64,000 bases of DNA from Gordonia hongkongensis (GCF_023078355.1 NZ_CP095552.1:1426001-1490000); one strand, 5' to 3'; numbered from the stretch's first letter, positions 16,451 through 25,844 are shown. Notes: generated by a model from the letters alone, not told the origin. Program-made: numbers and translations.

Positions 16451-17950
16451 TCAGCCCTCGCCGCCGAGCTGTCCGCTGAGGCGTCGATGACGCTCGGCGC
16501 TGTGGTCGTCGAGGCCGACGATGGTGGCGGTCTTGCCCTTGGCTGCGTACTTGGTGGTGACGGCATCGAGCGTAGCGACCGTCGACGCGTCCCAGATGTG
16601 TGCGCCGCTCATGTCGATGACGACGTCGTCCGGGTCGCCGACATAGTCGAACTGGTACACGAGGTCGTTGCTGGACGCGAAGAACAACTCGCCCCGCACC
16701 GCGTAGACGCGGGTTCCGGGTTCGGGATCGGCGACATCGACCACCTCCGTGAAGTGGGCGACCCGGCGCGCGAACAGGACCATCGCCGTCAGGACGCCCA
16801 CGATCACCCCGTACGCGAGATTGTGGGTGGCCACGGTGACGACGACGGTCGCGAGCATCACGGCCATCTCGCTCTTCGGCATGCGCCGCAAGGTCTTCGG
16901 GTTGACGCTGTGCCAATCCAGGGTGCCGACCGACACCATGATCATGACGGCGACGAGCGCGGCCATCGGGATCAGCGCGACGATGTCACCCAGCCCGACG
17001 ACCAGGATGAGCAGGAAGAGTCCGGCCAGAAACGTCGAGATGCGGGTGCGGGCCCGGGACTCCTTGACGTTGATCATGGTCTGGCCGATCATCGCGCATC
17101 CGCCCATGCCGCCGAAGAGACCGGTCACGATGTTGGCGATGCCCTGACCGGTGGCTTCACGCGTCTTGTCGGAGTGGGTGTCCGTGAGGTCGTCGACGAG
17201 CTTGGCGGTCATCAGCGATTCGAGGAGGCCGACGAGTGCCATGGTGAAGGCGTAGGGCGCGATGACCGTCAACGTGTCCCAGGTCGACGGAACGTCGGGG
17301 ATGAACAGGCTGGGCAGACTGTCGGGCAGGTCGCCCTCGTCGCCGACGTCGGGGACGGAGAACCCGACCGCGAGTGTGACCGCAGTGAGCAGCACGATCG
17401 CGACGAGTGGTGATGGGATCGCCGTGGTGAGCCGCGGCAGACCGACGATGATCGCAAGCCCCGCCGCGACGAGGGGATAGACCAGCCACGGCACCCCCAG
17501 CAGGTGGGGGAGTTGAGCCGTGAAGATGAGGATGGCCAGTGCGTTGACGAATCCGACCATCACGCTGCGCGGGATGAACCGCATCAGACGGGCGACACCC
17601 ACTGCGCCGAGGACGATCTGGATGACCCCGGCGAGGAGCACCGCGGCGATCAGGTGATCCAGGCCGTGACTGGCGACCAGGGGCGCCACCACCAGCGCCA
17701 CCGCCCCGGTGGCGGCGGAGATCATCGCCGGACGGCCGCCGACGATGGCGATCGTCACCGCCATCGTGAACGAGGCGAACAGGCCCACCCGCGGGTCGAC
17801 CCCGGCGATGATCGAGAACGAGATGGCCTCGGGGATGAGCGCGAGCGCGACCACGAGACCGGCGAGGACCTCGGTACGCAGGCGCCGCGGGGAGCGCAGG
17901 GTCGCCAGCACCGACTGTTGTCGGGCAGGAGTCAGCACCTCGGCCGTCAT
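16451..17950 (-). CDS. SulP-family anion permease with STAS domain
   Basis: 499 residues from the ATG at 17950 (MTAEVLTPARQQS). Residues about 25-400 hold 11-12 membrane segments with SulP landmarks: LVVALALIPEAISFSIIAGVDPRVGL near the start and GGMGGCAMIGQTMINVKE in the second half. Residues about 405-499 form a cytoplasmic STAS domain (VIDMSGAHIWDASTVATLD). SulP proteins carry sulfate, bicarbonate or other anions, driven by Na+ or H+. The usual neighbours of BicA-type bicarbonate or CysA-type sulfate systems are absent, so the anion is open. The MerR gene downstream indicates inducible expression. Confidence 0.9.
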   Translation of the reverse strand: MTAEVLTPARQQSVLATLRSPRRLRTEVLAGLVVALALIPEAISFSIIAGVDPRVGLFASFTMAVTIAIVGGRPAMISAATGAVALVVAPLVASHGLDHLIAAVLLAGVIQIVLGAVGVARLMRFIPRSVMVGFVNALAILIFTAQLPHLLGVPWLVYPLVAAGLAIIVGLPRLTTAIPSPLVAIVLLTAVTLAVGFSVPDVGDEGDLPDSLPSLFIPDVPSTWDTLTVIAPYAFTMALVGLLESLMTAKLVDDLTDTHSDKTREATGQGIANIVTGLFGGMGGCAMIGQTMINVKESRARTRISTFLAGLFLLILVVGLGDIVALIPMAALVAVMIMVSVGTLDWHSVNPKTLRRMPKSEMAVMLATVVVTVATHNLAYGVIVGVLTAMVLFARRVAHFTEVVDVADPEPGTRVYAVRGELFFASSNDLVYQFDYVGDPDDVVIDMSGAHIWDASTVATLDAVTTKYAAKGKTATIVGLDDHSAERHRRLSGQLGGEG

Positions 17951-18062
17951 CGGCGTCTCGACTTTCGTGAGGTAACGGAAACGTCTGTCGCGGAGGGGGT
18001 CACCCACCCTCGCGGGCGTCGGGCGATTCCGACGGCCGACGCCGCCCCGCAGGACGGACCAA

Positions 18063-18086
18063 CTCTACCCTCAAGGGAGGGTAGAG
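18063..18086 (-). promoter_or_regulatory. MerR-type operator/promoter for the SulP-MerR operon
   Basis: A perfect 10-bp dyad, CTCTACCCTC with its complement around a 4-base centre (AAGG). Read toward the SulP gene, the dyad sits between a -35-like TTAGCA and a -10-like TAGAGT with a 20-base spacer. An over-long spacer with a central dyad is the hallmark of promoters activated by MerR proteins. It is 113 bases upstream of the SulP start. Confidence 0.75.
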
Positions 18087-18142
18087 ATGCTAATGCGGGT
18101 GCGCGGATGGGCGTCACGCCACACAACTCCAGGCGCGCAACA

Positions 18143-18175
18143 ACACGCCCCCTGCGCGATGCGCAAGGGGCGTGT
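18143..18175 (-). terminator. Terminator hairpin of glnA-III
   Basis: Stem ACACGCCCC with its complement, extended inward by TGCGC/GCGCA around a 3-base loop with one unpaired base on each side. It lies 14 bases past the stop codon of the type III glutamine synthetase gene and is followed by a TGTTGTTG stretch on that strand. Confidence 0.7.
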
Positions 18176-18188
18176 CGACGATGCGGGA

Positions 18189-20360
18189 TCAGAGAATCGT
18201 GAGCATCTCGTTGTAGGTCGGCAGCGGCCACAGATCGTCGGCGACGATGGACTCGAGGGTGTCGGCGACCTCGCGGACCGCGGCCATGGCCGGGACCAGT
18301 TTCTCCAGCGCGTACTTCGACTCCTCGAAGGTGGACTCGCCGTGCATGCCGGCGATACCGGCATCAAGGGCCGTCAACCCGTCGTGCAACGTGCTGATCA
18401 GTCCGGTCAGTTCCTCGAGCAGCGGTGTGGGAGCCTCGATTCCGGCCATCTTGAGCGACGCCGCCGTCCCGGCGAGCTCACCCTGGTACCGGATCGCGGC
18501 CGGCATGATCATCGTCTTGGCGATCTCCGCGGTCTCCTTGGCCTCGACGAGGAGGGTGAGCGCGTAGTACTCGAAGATGACGTCCTCGCGGGCCTCGAGC
18601 TCGCGGGCCGACAGCACGCCGTACTTCTCGAAGATCTCGACGACCTCCGGCGAGGTGTACTCCGTCACCGCGTCGACCGTCGTCCGCAGGTTCTTCAGTC
18701 CGCGGGCGGCGGCCTCTTCCTGCCATTCGTCGGAGTAGCCGTTGCCGTTGAAGATGACCGAGCCGTGGGCATTGACGATCTCCTGCAACACCTTCTGGAC
18801 GGCGTCCGCGAGTTCGAGACCGTCGGCGAGGAGCTTCTCGAGGTCCGAGGCGATGAAGTCGATGGAGTCGGCGAGGATCGTGTTGATGGCGACCATGGGA
18901 TCGGAGATCGACTGATTGGAACCCGGTGCGCGGTACTCGAACCGGTTGCCGGTGAACGCGAAGGGGCTGGTGCGGTTGCGATCCCCCGGATCGGCTTTGA
19001 GGGGCGGCAGGGTGTCGACCCCGAGTTCGATGACCCCCGCGGCCTTGGAACCGGTGGCGCCGCCCTTGGCGATCTGCTCGAAGACGTCCATCAGCTGGTC
19101 GCCGAGGAAGATCGAGATGATCGCCGGCGGAGCCTCATTGGCGCCGAGACGATGATCGTTCGACGCCGAGGCGACCGCCGCGCGGAGGAGCCCGCCGTAG
19201 AGGTGCACCGAGCGGATGATCGCGCCGCAGAAGGTCAGGAACTGCATGTTCTCGTGCGGGGTGTCGCCGGGATTGAGCAGGTTGCCCTGATTGGCGTTGC
19301 CGAGCGAGAAGTTGACGTGCTTGCCCGAACCGTTGACGCCGGAGAACGGCTTCTCGTGCAGCAGGCATTTCATGCCGTACTTCTCGGCGACGGCCTTCAT
19401 CGTGGTCATCATCAGCTGCTGATGGTCGTGGGCGAGGACCGACCGCTCGAAGACCGGTGCGATCTCGAACTGGCCGGGCGCGACCTCGTTGTGCCGGGTC
19501 TTCGCCGGGATCCCCTGCTTGAACAGCTCGCGGTCGAGTTCGATCATGAACGACAGCACGCGTTCCGGGATGGCACCGAAGTAGTGGTCGTCGAACTCCT
19601 GGCCCTTCGACGGCGGTGCGCCGAACAGGGTTCGGTTGCAGGTCATGAGATCTGGTCGCGCATAGAAGAAGTGCTCGTCGATCAGGAAGTACTCCTGCTC
19701 GGCGCCGGCGTAGGAGACGACGGTGTCGACGTCGTCGTGGCCGAAGAGGCGGAGCAACCGCATGGCCTGCTTGCTCATGGCCTGTTGGCTGCGCAGGAGC
19801 GGGGTCTTCTTGTCGAGGGCCTCGCCGGTCCACGAGATGAAGATCGTCGGGATGCAGAGGGTGTTGCCGTTCGGGTTCTCCAGGATGTACGCCGGGCTGG
19901 TGACGTCCCAGCCCGTGTAACCGCGGGCTTCGAAGGTGCCGCGCAGACCGCCGTTGGGGAAGCTCGACGCGTCGGGCTCGCCCTGCAGCAGCGTCTTGCC
20001 CGCGAACTCGGCGAGCGATGCACCGGTGGAGTCGGGTTCGAGGAATGAGTCGTGTTTCTCGGCCGTGAAACCGGTGAGCGGGTAGAAGACGTGGGCGTAG
20101 TGGGTGGCGCCCTTCTCGATGGCCCAGTCCTTCATGGCCACCGCGACGTAATCGGCGAGGGTGGGGTCGAGCGCGCAGCCGGTGTCGACGGTTGCGGCGA
20201 CCGCCTTGAAGACGTGCTTGGGCAGCCGCTTCTTCATGACCGACAGGCTGAACACATTGCGCCCGAACGTGTCTGCGAGGGGTTCGGTGAACCCCGGCGC
20301 CGACACGTCGTAGGTCGTCACGGCCTCGATCGCCTGTCGGCGGGACATGCTGCCACTCAT
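18189..20360 (-). CDS. glnN: Glutamine synthetase type III
   Basis: 723 residues, the size of the large GSIII class, which forms double hexamers and makes glutamine from glutamate, ammonia and ATP. Seen: a GSIII-specific N-terminus ([13 protein letters not shown], [12 protein letters not shown]), [11 protein letters not shown] with metal-binding Glu residues, [27 protein letters not shown] (ammonia/metal site) and the C-terminal NGYSDEW region. The ATG at 20360 has AGGAG seven bases upstream. It lacks the Tyr adenylylation loop of type I enzymes, so it should not be controlled by GlnE. It appears monocistronic, bounded by hairpins on both sides, and is probably an accessory enzyme beside GlnA1. 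Confidence 0.93.
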   Translation of the reverse strand: MSGSMSRRQAIEAVTTYDVSAPGFTEPLADTFGRNVFSLSVMKKRLPKHVFKAVAATVDTGCALDPTLADYVAVAMKDWAIEKGATHYAHVFYPLTGFTAEKHDSFLEPDSTGASLAEFAGKTLLQGEPDASSFPNGGLRGTFEARGYTGWDVTSPAYILENPNGNTLCIPTIFISWTGEALDKKTPLLRSQQAMSKQAMRLLRLFGHDDVDTVVSYAGAEQEYFLIDEHFFYARPDLMTCNRTLFGAPPSKGQEFDDHYFGAIPERVLSFMIELDRELFKQGIPAKTRHNEVAPGQFEIAPVFERSVLAHDHQQLMMTTMKAVAEKYGMKCLLHEKPFSGVNGSGKHVNFSLGNANQGNLLNPGDTPHENMQFLTFCGAIIRSVHLYGGLLRAAVASASNDHRLGANEAPPAIISIFLGDQLMDVFEQIAKGGATGSKAAGVIELGVDTLPPLKADPGDRNRTSPFAFTGNRFEYRAPGSNQSISDPMVAINTILADSIDFIASDLEKLLADGLELADAVQKVLQEIVNAHGSVIFNGNGYSDEWQEEAAARGLKNLRTTVDAVTEYTSPEVVEIFEKYGVLSARELEAREDVIFEYYALTLLVEAKETAEIAKTMIMPAAIRYQGELAGTAASLKMAGIEAPTPLLEELTGLISTLHDGLTALDAGIAGMHGESTFEESKYALEKLVPAMAAVREVADTLESIVADDLWPLPTYNEMLTIL

Positions 20361-20381
20361 GGATACTCCTGGATGATCTGG

Positions 20382-20401
20382 GCCCCCCTGTGCGCGGGGG
20401 C
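20382..20401 (-). other. Hairpin in the 5' leader of the GSIII gene
   Basis: GCCCCC pairs with GGGGGC around an 8-base loop, 22 bases upstream of the GSIII start and inside its leader if transcription starts further out. It could hinder or tune expression; no known riboswitch is recognised. Confidence 0.35.
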
Positions 20402-20505
20402 GCACGACGACGTCGCTACGCCGTTTGTCGCAATTGCGAGCGCTTCGACGCTATGAGCTGGGTGTATGCGCCCGATTGCCCCTGTGTGACGCCGAGGAAA
20501 ACTAG

Positions 20506-20529
20506 TGCCCCTCGGAACCGATCGGGGCA
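20506..20529 (-). terminator. Terminator behind the gamma-glutamyltransferase remnant
   Basis: TGCCCC pairs with GGGGCA, continued by TCGG/CCGA around a 2-base loop, and is followed on the minus strand by CTAGTTTTCC. It begins 33 bases after the stop of the ggt reading frame. Confidence 0.6.
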
Positions 20530-20561
20530 ACGCCGTTTTCGAGAACCCGTGGCGCGACGGT

Positions 20562-21781
20562 CTACCGCAGCGTCGCGTTGTCGCCCATCACCGCGCCCTC
20601 GCGGCGCGGATCGGCGCCGCCGATCCAGCCGCCGCCGTGTCGCAGCAGTGCGCTGAGCCCGCTCGACTGTTCCTCGACCGACACCTCGGCTCCGCGTTCC
20701 CGGAGGCCGCGGACCAACGGATCGTGTGCGCCGTCGTCCGTGGTGTCGACGAGCGGGTGTTCGCCGCCGACGTTGGAGGTCGGGGTGTTGGCCGAGCCGA
20801 AGTCGATCATCGACACGGCCTGCTGGGGATCGAGGCCCCAGTCCAGCATCCCGACGATCGTCTTGATGACGAACTGGATGATCACCGACCCGCCGGGGGA
20901 ACCCAGGGCCGCGACCACCTCGGCCGGCGCTCCGTCGGCGCCGGGCTGCAGAACGAGTGTGGGCGCCATCGATGAGCGCGGCCGCTTGCCCGGCGAGACC
21001 CGGTTGGCGAGCAGCGTCCCGTCGTCGTCGCGGGGTTCGGCGGAGAAGTCGGTCAACTCGTTGTTGAGTAGGAACCCGTCGACCATGTGGTAACTGCCGA
21101 AGGCGGATTCGATGGTCGTCGTCATCGTGGCGACGTTGCCGTACCGGTCGGCGACGGTGATGTGACTGGTTCCGTGTTCGGTGCCCGGGTGCGACCCCAG
21201 GGGCACCGGTCCGAGGTCACCCGCCGGCGCCTCGCCGAGCGAGGAGTCGGGTGAGATGAGCGCTGCCCGAGACCGCAGATAGGCCGGATCGAGGATGGTC
21301 GCGACCCCGCGCCCGGGCAGCGGGACGAAGTCCGGGTCGGCCAATACTTGTCGCGATCGGCGTAGGCGAGGCGTTCGGCCTCGGTGACGAGGTGCACGGC
21401 GGCTGGGTCGGGACGCCCGCCGTCGGCGTCGAGATCGGACGGCGGCATCGACGGCAGATCGAAGTTCGCCAGGATGCCCAGCGCCGACGCGACGGCGATC
21501 CCGCCGGACGACGGTCCGGGCATGGCCACGATCTGTCGCCCCCGATAGGTGGTGACCACCGGCTCCCGGGCGATGGCACGGTAGTCGCGTAGATCCTGCT
21601 CGGTCATCAGGCTCGGTGTCATGCCGCCCGCGGTGCTGCCCGCCTCGGCGACGATGGCTCGGGCGAGCGGCCCGTCGTACATCGCGCCCGCGCCGTCGGC
21701 GGCGAGGGCGCCGAGCGTCTTGGCGTACGCGGGGTTGACGAGCCGCGTGCCCGCCGGCTTCGCGGCACCGTCACCCGGTTC
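20562..21781 (-). pseudogene. Gamma-glutamyltransferase, 5'-truncated and frameshifted
   Basis: The remnant holds roughly the C-terminal two thirds of a GGT, the Ntn-hydrolase that cleaves glutathione outside the cell. From the 5' side: GTRLVNPAYAKTLGAL, then MPGPSSGGIAVASALG and ERLAYADRDKY in one frame; then ADPDFVPLPG, the autoprocessing/nucleophile Thr in HGTSHITV and GSPGGSVIIQF in the next frame. The change of frame near 21343 fits loss of one base between the Tyr codon and the next Leu codon. The signal peptide and first 200 or so residues are gone; the frame ends where an SRPBCC fragment on the other strand begins. Inactive unless the assembly is wrong. Confidence 0.85.
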
Positions 21782-22108
21782 GAGCTGACGACGGAGAAGA
21801 CCAGCGGACTCGGCGCGAAGTTCGCGGTCTCGATGGACGTCGGGCCGAAGACACTGAAGTCGGTGGTCGAGTGCACCGAGTACGTCGAGAACGAGCTCAT
21901 CGAGTTGAAGGCCGTCGAGGGTTTCGACGCGAACACGACGTGGCGGTTCGCCGACGCGGACGGTGGATCGGGCACCGAACTCGACGTCGAGATCAACTAC
22001 AACCTCCCCGGCGGTATGGCGGGCAAGCTCCTCGGCAAGGTCGTGGGACCGTTCGCCGCTCAGGCGGTGCGGCACACGGAAGCGACGATCAGGAAGAAGA
22101 TCGGCTAG
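21764..22108 (+). pseudogene. SRPBCC-family gene fragment lacking its 5' part
   Basis: The frame reads GTVTRFELTTEKTSGLGAK from about 21764, followed by the C-terminal half of an SRPBCC fold ending in the long helix LGKVVGPFAAQAVRHTEATI. The ligand-binding helix-grip fold should be about 140 residues; only about 115 are present and no start codon or ribosome site precedes them. An ATG at 21833 lies inside a beta strand and is unlikely to be a true start. The 3' end overlaps the MFS gene by four bases, tail to tail. The missing part ends exactly where the ggt remnant on the other strand loses its own 5' end. Confidence 0.75.
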
Positions 22109-23751
22109 GAGCCGGATTTCGGCTCGGGCTCGGCAGACTTCCGTTCGAGCGCCGGACCGGGTTCCGGTATCCGGTTGGGCAGGTGCCGCGAGAACAGCAA
22201 CGCCAGCACGAGCAGGCCGAAGACGACGAACAGCGACTGCTGCAGGGCTGCGATCTGCGAATCCGAATAGGCCTGTGACACCGCCTGTGCGGACTCCTCC
22301 GAGCCGCCCGCATCGAGGACGAGGGTGCGCGCCTCGTCGGCGGAGATGATCGGCACTCCCTGGTCGTCGACGGCGGCGATGATGCGTTGCTGGTCGGTGG
22401 GGGAGAGGTTCTCGGCGTCGTTGACCGCCGACACGAAGCCCGACGACAGCATGAGCAGGAAGACCGATCCCGCGACCGCGGTGCCGAACGACGACCCCAG
22501 GTTCTGGAAGGTGCCCTGCAGGCCGCCGACCTCCGAGGTGTCCTTCTCCTCGACGGCGGACATGTTGACGTTGCCGAGTTGTGAAGCGAGCAGACCGAAG
22601 CCGGCGCCGACCACGAACATGCCCGCGGCGAAGGCGGCGTTGCGCAGATCGATTCCCACCGAGGCGATGACGAGGAGTGTCCCCAGCGCCATCGTGATCT
22701 GTCCGCCGCGGGCGATGAACCGTGCGGAACGCCGTGCGGTGAGCCAGGATCCGAGGATCGAGAACAGGACGAGCCCGACCGAGAGCGGCAGGATCTTCAC
22801 CCCGGTCTGCAGTGCGTCGCGTCCGAGCATTGTCTGCAGGTACACGGGGACCACGAAGAAGAGGGCGGCGATCGCGAAGTACTGGGCGAGGAATCCGCCG
22901 AGTCCGCTTCGGAGAGCAGCGATGCGGAAGAGTTCGACACGCAGCAGCGGTTGGCGGCCGGACGTCGCCAGGGTGCGCTGCCGCAGGACGAACAACCAGA
23001 GCACGACGACCCCGGCGAGCAACAGGTATGCCACGGGGGAGACGCCCAGCGGGGCGATCTCGTCCCCGCCGATCTCCGGCGGATGCTGCGGCTTCAGCCA
23101 ACCCCACGTCTTCGACTGCAGGACGCCGTAGACGATCAGCGACAGGCCGCCGGCGGATGCCACGACGCTGAGGGGGTCGATGCGTACCTCCGGGTCGCGG
23201 GGTACGTCACGAATCAGCCTGGCCGCGAACAGGACCGCCACCATCACGACGGTCTCGGCGACGAACACGTAGCGCCACGACAGATAGGTGGTCATCACGC
23301 CGCCGAGCAGCGGGCCGACGGCGGCGGCCAGCCCGGTGACCGCGCCGAGGATCGAGAATGCGGTGACCCGGGCCTTGCCCGTGTAGTTGATGGCGGCCAG
23401 CGATGCGATCGCGGGGATGACGAGCACCGCGCCCAGCCCCTCGACGAGTGACCAGCCGATGAGCAGGACGGTCAGGTTGGGACTCAGCGCCGTGGTCAGC
23501 GAGCCGATGCCATAGATGACCGCACCGATCTTGAATGCTCTTGCGCGCCCCATCAAGTCGCCGAGCTTGCCTCCGGTCAGCATGAAGGCGGCCATCGTCA
23601 GCGCATAGAAGGTGATCGCGGCCTGCATGCCGGTGATCGAGGTCCCGAGGTCGTCGGCCACGACCGAGATGGACACGTTCATCACGGTGCTGTCGAGCAC
23701 CATCACGAACTGTGAGACGGCCAGGATGATGATCACAGACCAAGAGCGCAT
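22105..23751 (-). CDS. MFS drug-efflux transporter, DHA2 (14-TM) family
   Basis: 548 residues. The N-terminal half shows MVLDSTVMNVS (motif D1 of DHA2 pumps), GGKLGDLMGRAR (motif A) and GPLLGGVMT (motif C); hydrophobic stretches total about 14. A long extracytoplasmic loop rich in Asp and Glu occurs near residues 420-490, before the last segment. Such pumps export quaternary ammonium compounds, dyes or antibiotics using the proton gradient. It lies 52 bases downstream of a TetR gene on the same strand and is probably cotranscribed with it. Because that TetR is also divergent from lcp, the pump may respond to the same signal, but its substrate is unknown. Confidence 0.9.
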   Translation of the reverse strand: MRSWSVIIILAVSQFVMVLDSTVMNVSISVVADDLGTSITGMQAAITFYALTMAAFMLTGGKLGDLMGRARAFKIGAVIYGIGSLTTALSPNLTVLLIGWSLVEGLGAVLVIPAIASLAAINYTGKARVTAFSILGAVTGLAAAVGPLLGGVMTTYLSWRYVFVAETVVMVAVLFAARLIRDVPRDPEVRIDPLSVVASAGGLSLIVYGVLQSKTWGWLKPQHPPEIGGDEIAPLGVSPVAYLLLAGVVVLWLFVLRQRTLATSGRQPLLRVELFRIAALRSGLGGFLAQYFAIAALFFVVPVYLQTMLGRDALQTGVKILPLSVGLVLFSILGSWLTARRSARFIARGGQITMALGTLLVIASVGIDLRNAAFAAGMFVVGAGFGLLASQLGNVNMSAVEEKDTSEVGGLQGTFQNLGSSFGTAVAGSVFLLMLSSGFVSAVNDAENLSPTDQQRIIAAVDDQGVPIISADEARTLVLDAGGSEESAQAVSQAYSDSQIAALQQSLFVVFGLLVLALLFSRHLPNRIPEPGPALERKSAEPEPKSGS

Positions 23752-23803
23752 CGTCAGTCTCCTCAGATGTGGTGAGCGCTCTGATCTTTACAGGTTCGGC
23801 GGT

Positions 23804-24466
23804 TTACTGCGCGGGATTGAGCATCGGTACGAGGAACTGGCGCGCCACCGTGGCGAGCTGCGCGTCGTCGGTGATGTCGACGACGCGGCTGGGCACGGTG
23901 AGGAACGACGCGGAGATGCGGACCATCATCTCGGCCACGAGATCGACGTCGAGTTCGTCGGAGATGTTGCCCGCCAGCTGTTCCCGGCGCAGCTGGGCGG
24001 CGACGAAGTGCTGGACCGTCGCGAGCAGCATGCCGTCGCCGCCGATCATCGATTCGATCAGCATGCTGGGCTCGGCGTCGCTGATCTCACCGATCAGGGG
24101 GTTGCCGGAGATCGCCCGCAGCGAACCGACGAACCCGACGACGACGCGGTCGGCCACGGTGTCGGCGCGGGGGATCTCCGCGCGGAACCGGTCGAAGTAC
24201 CGGCGGAACTCGCGGAGCACCACCTGGTCGACCAGGGCGTCCTTGGTGGCGAACTTGCGATACAGGGTGACCCTCGTGACGCCGGCGCTCTTCGCCACCT
24301 TCTCCATCGGCGTCCGTTGCACACCCAGTCGGCAGAAGAGTTCGAAGGCCGCGTCGAGCAGACGTTCGGCGGTGGGATCGGCGGCCTCGTCGGACTGAGC
24401 CGCGGATTCGAGAAACGCCCGCTGGAGAAGCGAGCTGGACAGCGAAGCGCCGGACGGCTGCGTGGT
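23804..24466 (-). CDS. TetR-family regulator divergent from lcp (LcpR-like)
   Basis: 220 residues from the GTG at 24466, which has GGGGTGAGG just upstream; another in-frame GTG at 24490 would add eight residues. Residues about 35-85 form the TetR DNA-binding domain (AAFELFCRLGVQRTPMEKVAKSAGV followed by TRVTLYRKFATKDALV). The rest is an all-helical ligand domain with no detectable similarity clue to the inducer. In Gordonia polyisoprenivorans a TetR regulator, LcpR, sits divergent from lcp and represses it; the same arrangement here suggests an LcpR counterpart that controls lcp and the MFS gene behind it. Confidence 0.8.
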   Translation of the reverse strand, partial: TTQPSGASLSSSLLQRAFLESAAQSDEAADPTAERLLDAAFELFCRLGVQRTPMEKVAKSAGVTRVTLYRKFATKDALVDQVVLREFRRYFDRFRAEIPRADTVADRVVVGFVGSLRAISGNPLIGEISDAEPSMLIESMIGGDGMLLATVQHFVAAQLRREQLAGNISDELDVDLVAEMMVRISASFLTVPSRVVDITDDAQLATVARQFLVPMLNPAQ

Positions 24467-24560
24467 CACTCGCCTCACCCCCTTCCTCACATCATGACCG
24501 CATGAGCTTCCATGATCGCAAAATTCGCGAAAGAGGTGTGTTCTGGACCACGCGGTGGTA

Positions 24561-24603
24561 ACAATGATACAAGGATACGTTGTTTGTCACATTGATACAT
24601 GGA
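24561..24603 (+). promoter_or_regulatory. Direct repeat in the TetR/lcp divergent promoter
   Basis: ACAATGATACAAGGA at 24561-24575 recurs as ACATTGATACATGGA at 24589-24603, 13 of 15 bases equal, 28 bases apart (nearly three helical turns). The second copy ends 17 bases before the lcp ATG. The AT-rich repeats stand out from the GC-rich surroundings and are good candidates for regulator binding. Confidence 0.5.
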
Positions 24604-24620
24604 AGTGATGGGACGGGGTC

Positions 24621-25844
24621 ATGGAAGATCTGAACAGGCGGAACCTGATACGCGCGGGCGGTGTCGTCGGCGCCGCCGGTGCGGTCGCGGCGCTCTCGCA
24701 GACGACGCCGTGGACGTGGTCGCCGGCGAACTCGGTGCCCGGCCGCGGGCGCGGCGCGGATCCGCGGCAGCTGTGGGACGACGAGGCCGACCCGGTGATC
24801 GCCAAGGTCATCGACAGCGGGCAGGTGCGCAACGTCAATCGCCTGCTGCGCACGTGGCATCGTAACTCGCAGCCGCTGCCCGCCGGTCTGCCCTCGGAAC
24901 TGCGCGACTTCATGGAGCACGCTCGTCAGCTGCCCGCGTGGGCCGACCAGGCCAAGCTGGCCGACGCGGTCCGATTCAACCAGAAGCGCGGAACCTACCT
25001 CGGCGTCCTGTACGGCTTCGCCAGCGGCATGATGAGCACCGTCATCCCGCGCGAGGCCCGGTCGGTCTACTACTCCAAGGGCGGATGGGACCTCAAGGAC
25101 CGCATCACCAAGACCGCGAAGCTCGGATACGACATCGGATCGCTCAACGCCTATCAGCCCGGCGGCGAGATGATCGTGACCTGCGTGAAGACCCGTATGG
25201 CGCACGCCGGCGTGCGCCACCTCCTGCCGCAGTCGCCGCACTGGGTGCACGGCGCGACGGAGAAGAAGCCGATCAGTCAGGCCGACATCATGGTCACCTG
25301 GCACAGCCTGCCGACGACCGTCATGCGCAACTTCGACAAGTGGAACGTCCCGATCGCGGCCGACGAATCCGCCGGATTCCTGCATTCGTGGCAGATCACC
25401 GCTCGCCTGCTGGGCGTCCAGGACGAGTACATCCCCGCCTCCTGGGCCGCCGCCGACTCGCAGGCGCAGCAGGTCCTCGACCCGATCCTGGCGCCGACCC
25501 CCGAGGGTCGCAAGCTCGCCGACATGCTGCTCGACCTCGGCATGAACCTCGACCTCTCGCTGATCTCGCGCGGCGTCCTGGGGGCGCTCACGCGATTCGT
25601 GCTCGGTGACAAGGTCGCCAACTGGTATCAGATCCCGCGGGAGCCCGTGTGGAGCCCGCTGCTCGAGACGGCGTGGGGTCCGTACGTACAGATCCGCGAG
25701 GGCCTGCTCAACGTCGGCATGCCGCGTGAGGCGTACTGGCTGTTCGACGAGTTCCTCCGCCAGTTCGTGCTCTTCTACATGTCCGAACTGCGGATGCCGA
25801 TCAACATCGAGATCCCGGTGATCAACAACCCGAAGTACAACTAG
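24621..25844 (+). CDS. lcp: Latex clearing protein (rubber oxygenase), Tat-exported b-type haem dioxygenase
   Basis: 407 residues, the same length as Lcp of Streptomyces K30. It cleaves cis-1,4-polyisoprene outside the cell into oligomers with aldehyde and ketone ends. Residues 1-30 form a twin-arginine signal (N-R6-R7-N-L-I, then an Ala/Gly-rich core). With a constant offset of three from the K30 numbering as I recall it, the key residues are all present: E145, R161, K164 and T165, R192, and the proximal haem ligand H195, then R199. The DUF2236/MpaB-type domain spans the rest. It is transcribed alone; the convergent acyltransferase ends seven bases away. Rubber degradation by this strain is a strong prediction. 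Confidence 0.93.
   Translation: MEDLNRRNLIRAGGVVGAAGAVAALSQTTPWTWSPANSVPGRGRGADPRQLWDDEADPVIAKVIDSGQVRNVNRLLRTWHRNSQPLPAGLPSELRDFMEHARQLPAWADQAKLADAVRFNQKRGTYLGVLYGFASGMMSTVIPREARSVYYSKGGWDLKDRITKTAKLGYDIGSLNAYQPGGEMIVTCVKTRMAHAGVRHLLPQSPHWVHGATEKKPISQADIMVTWHSLPTTVMRNFDKWNVPIAADESAGFLHSWQITARLLGVQDEYIPASWAAADSQAQQVLDPILAPTPEGRKLADMLLDLGMNLDLSLISRGVLGALTRFVLGDKVANWYQIPREPVWSPLLETAWGPYVQIREGLLNVGMPREAYWLFDEFLRQFVLFYMSELRMPINIEIPVINNPKYN

Noticed and set aside
21122..23107. Single long minus-strand frame running through the MFS gene into ggt
   Set aside because: Only its last third (about 21345-21781) is ggt; the rest is an antisense or shifted reading of the MFS and SRPBCC regions.
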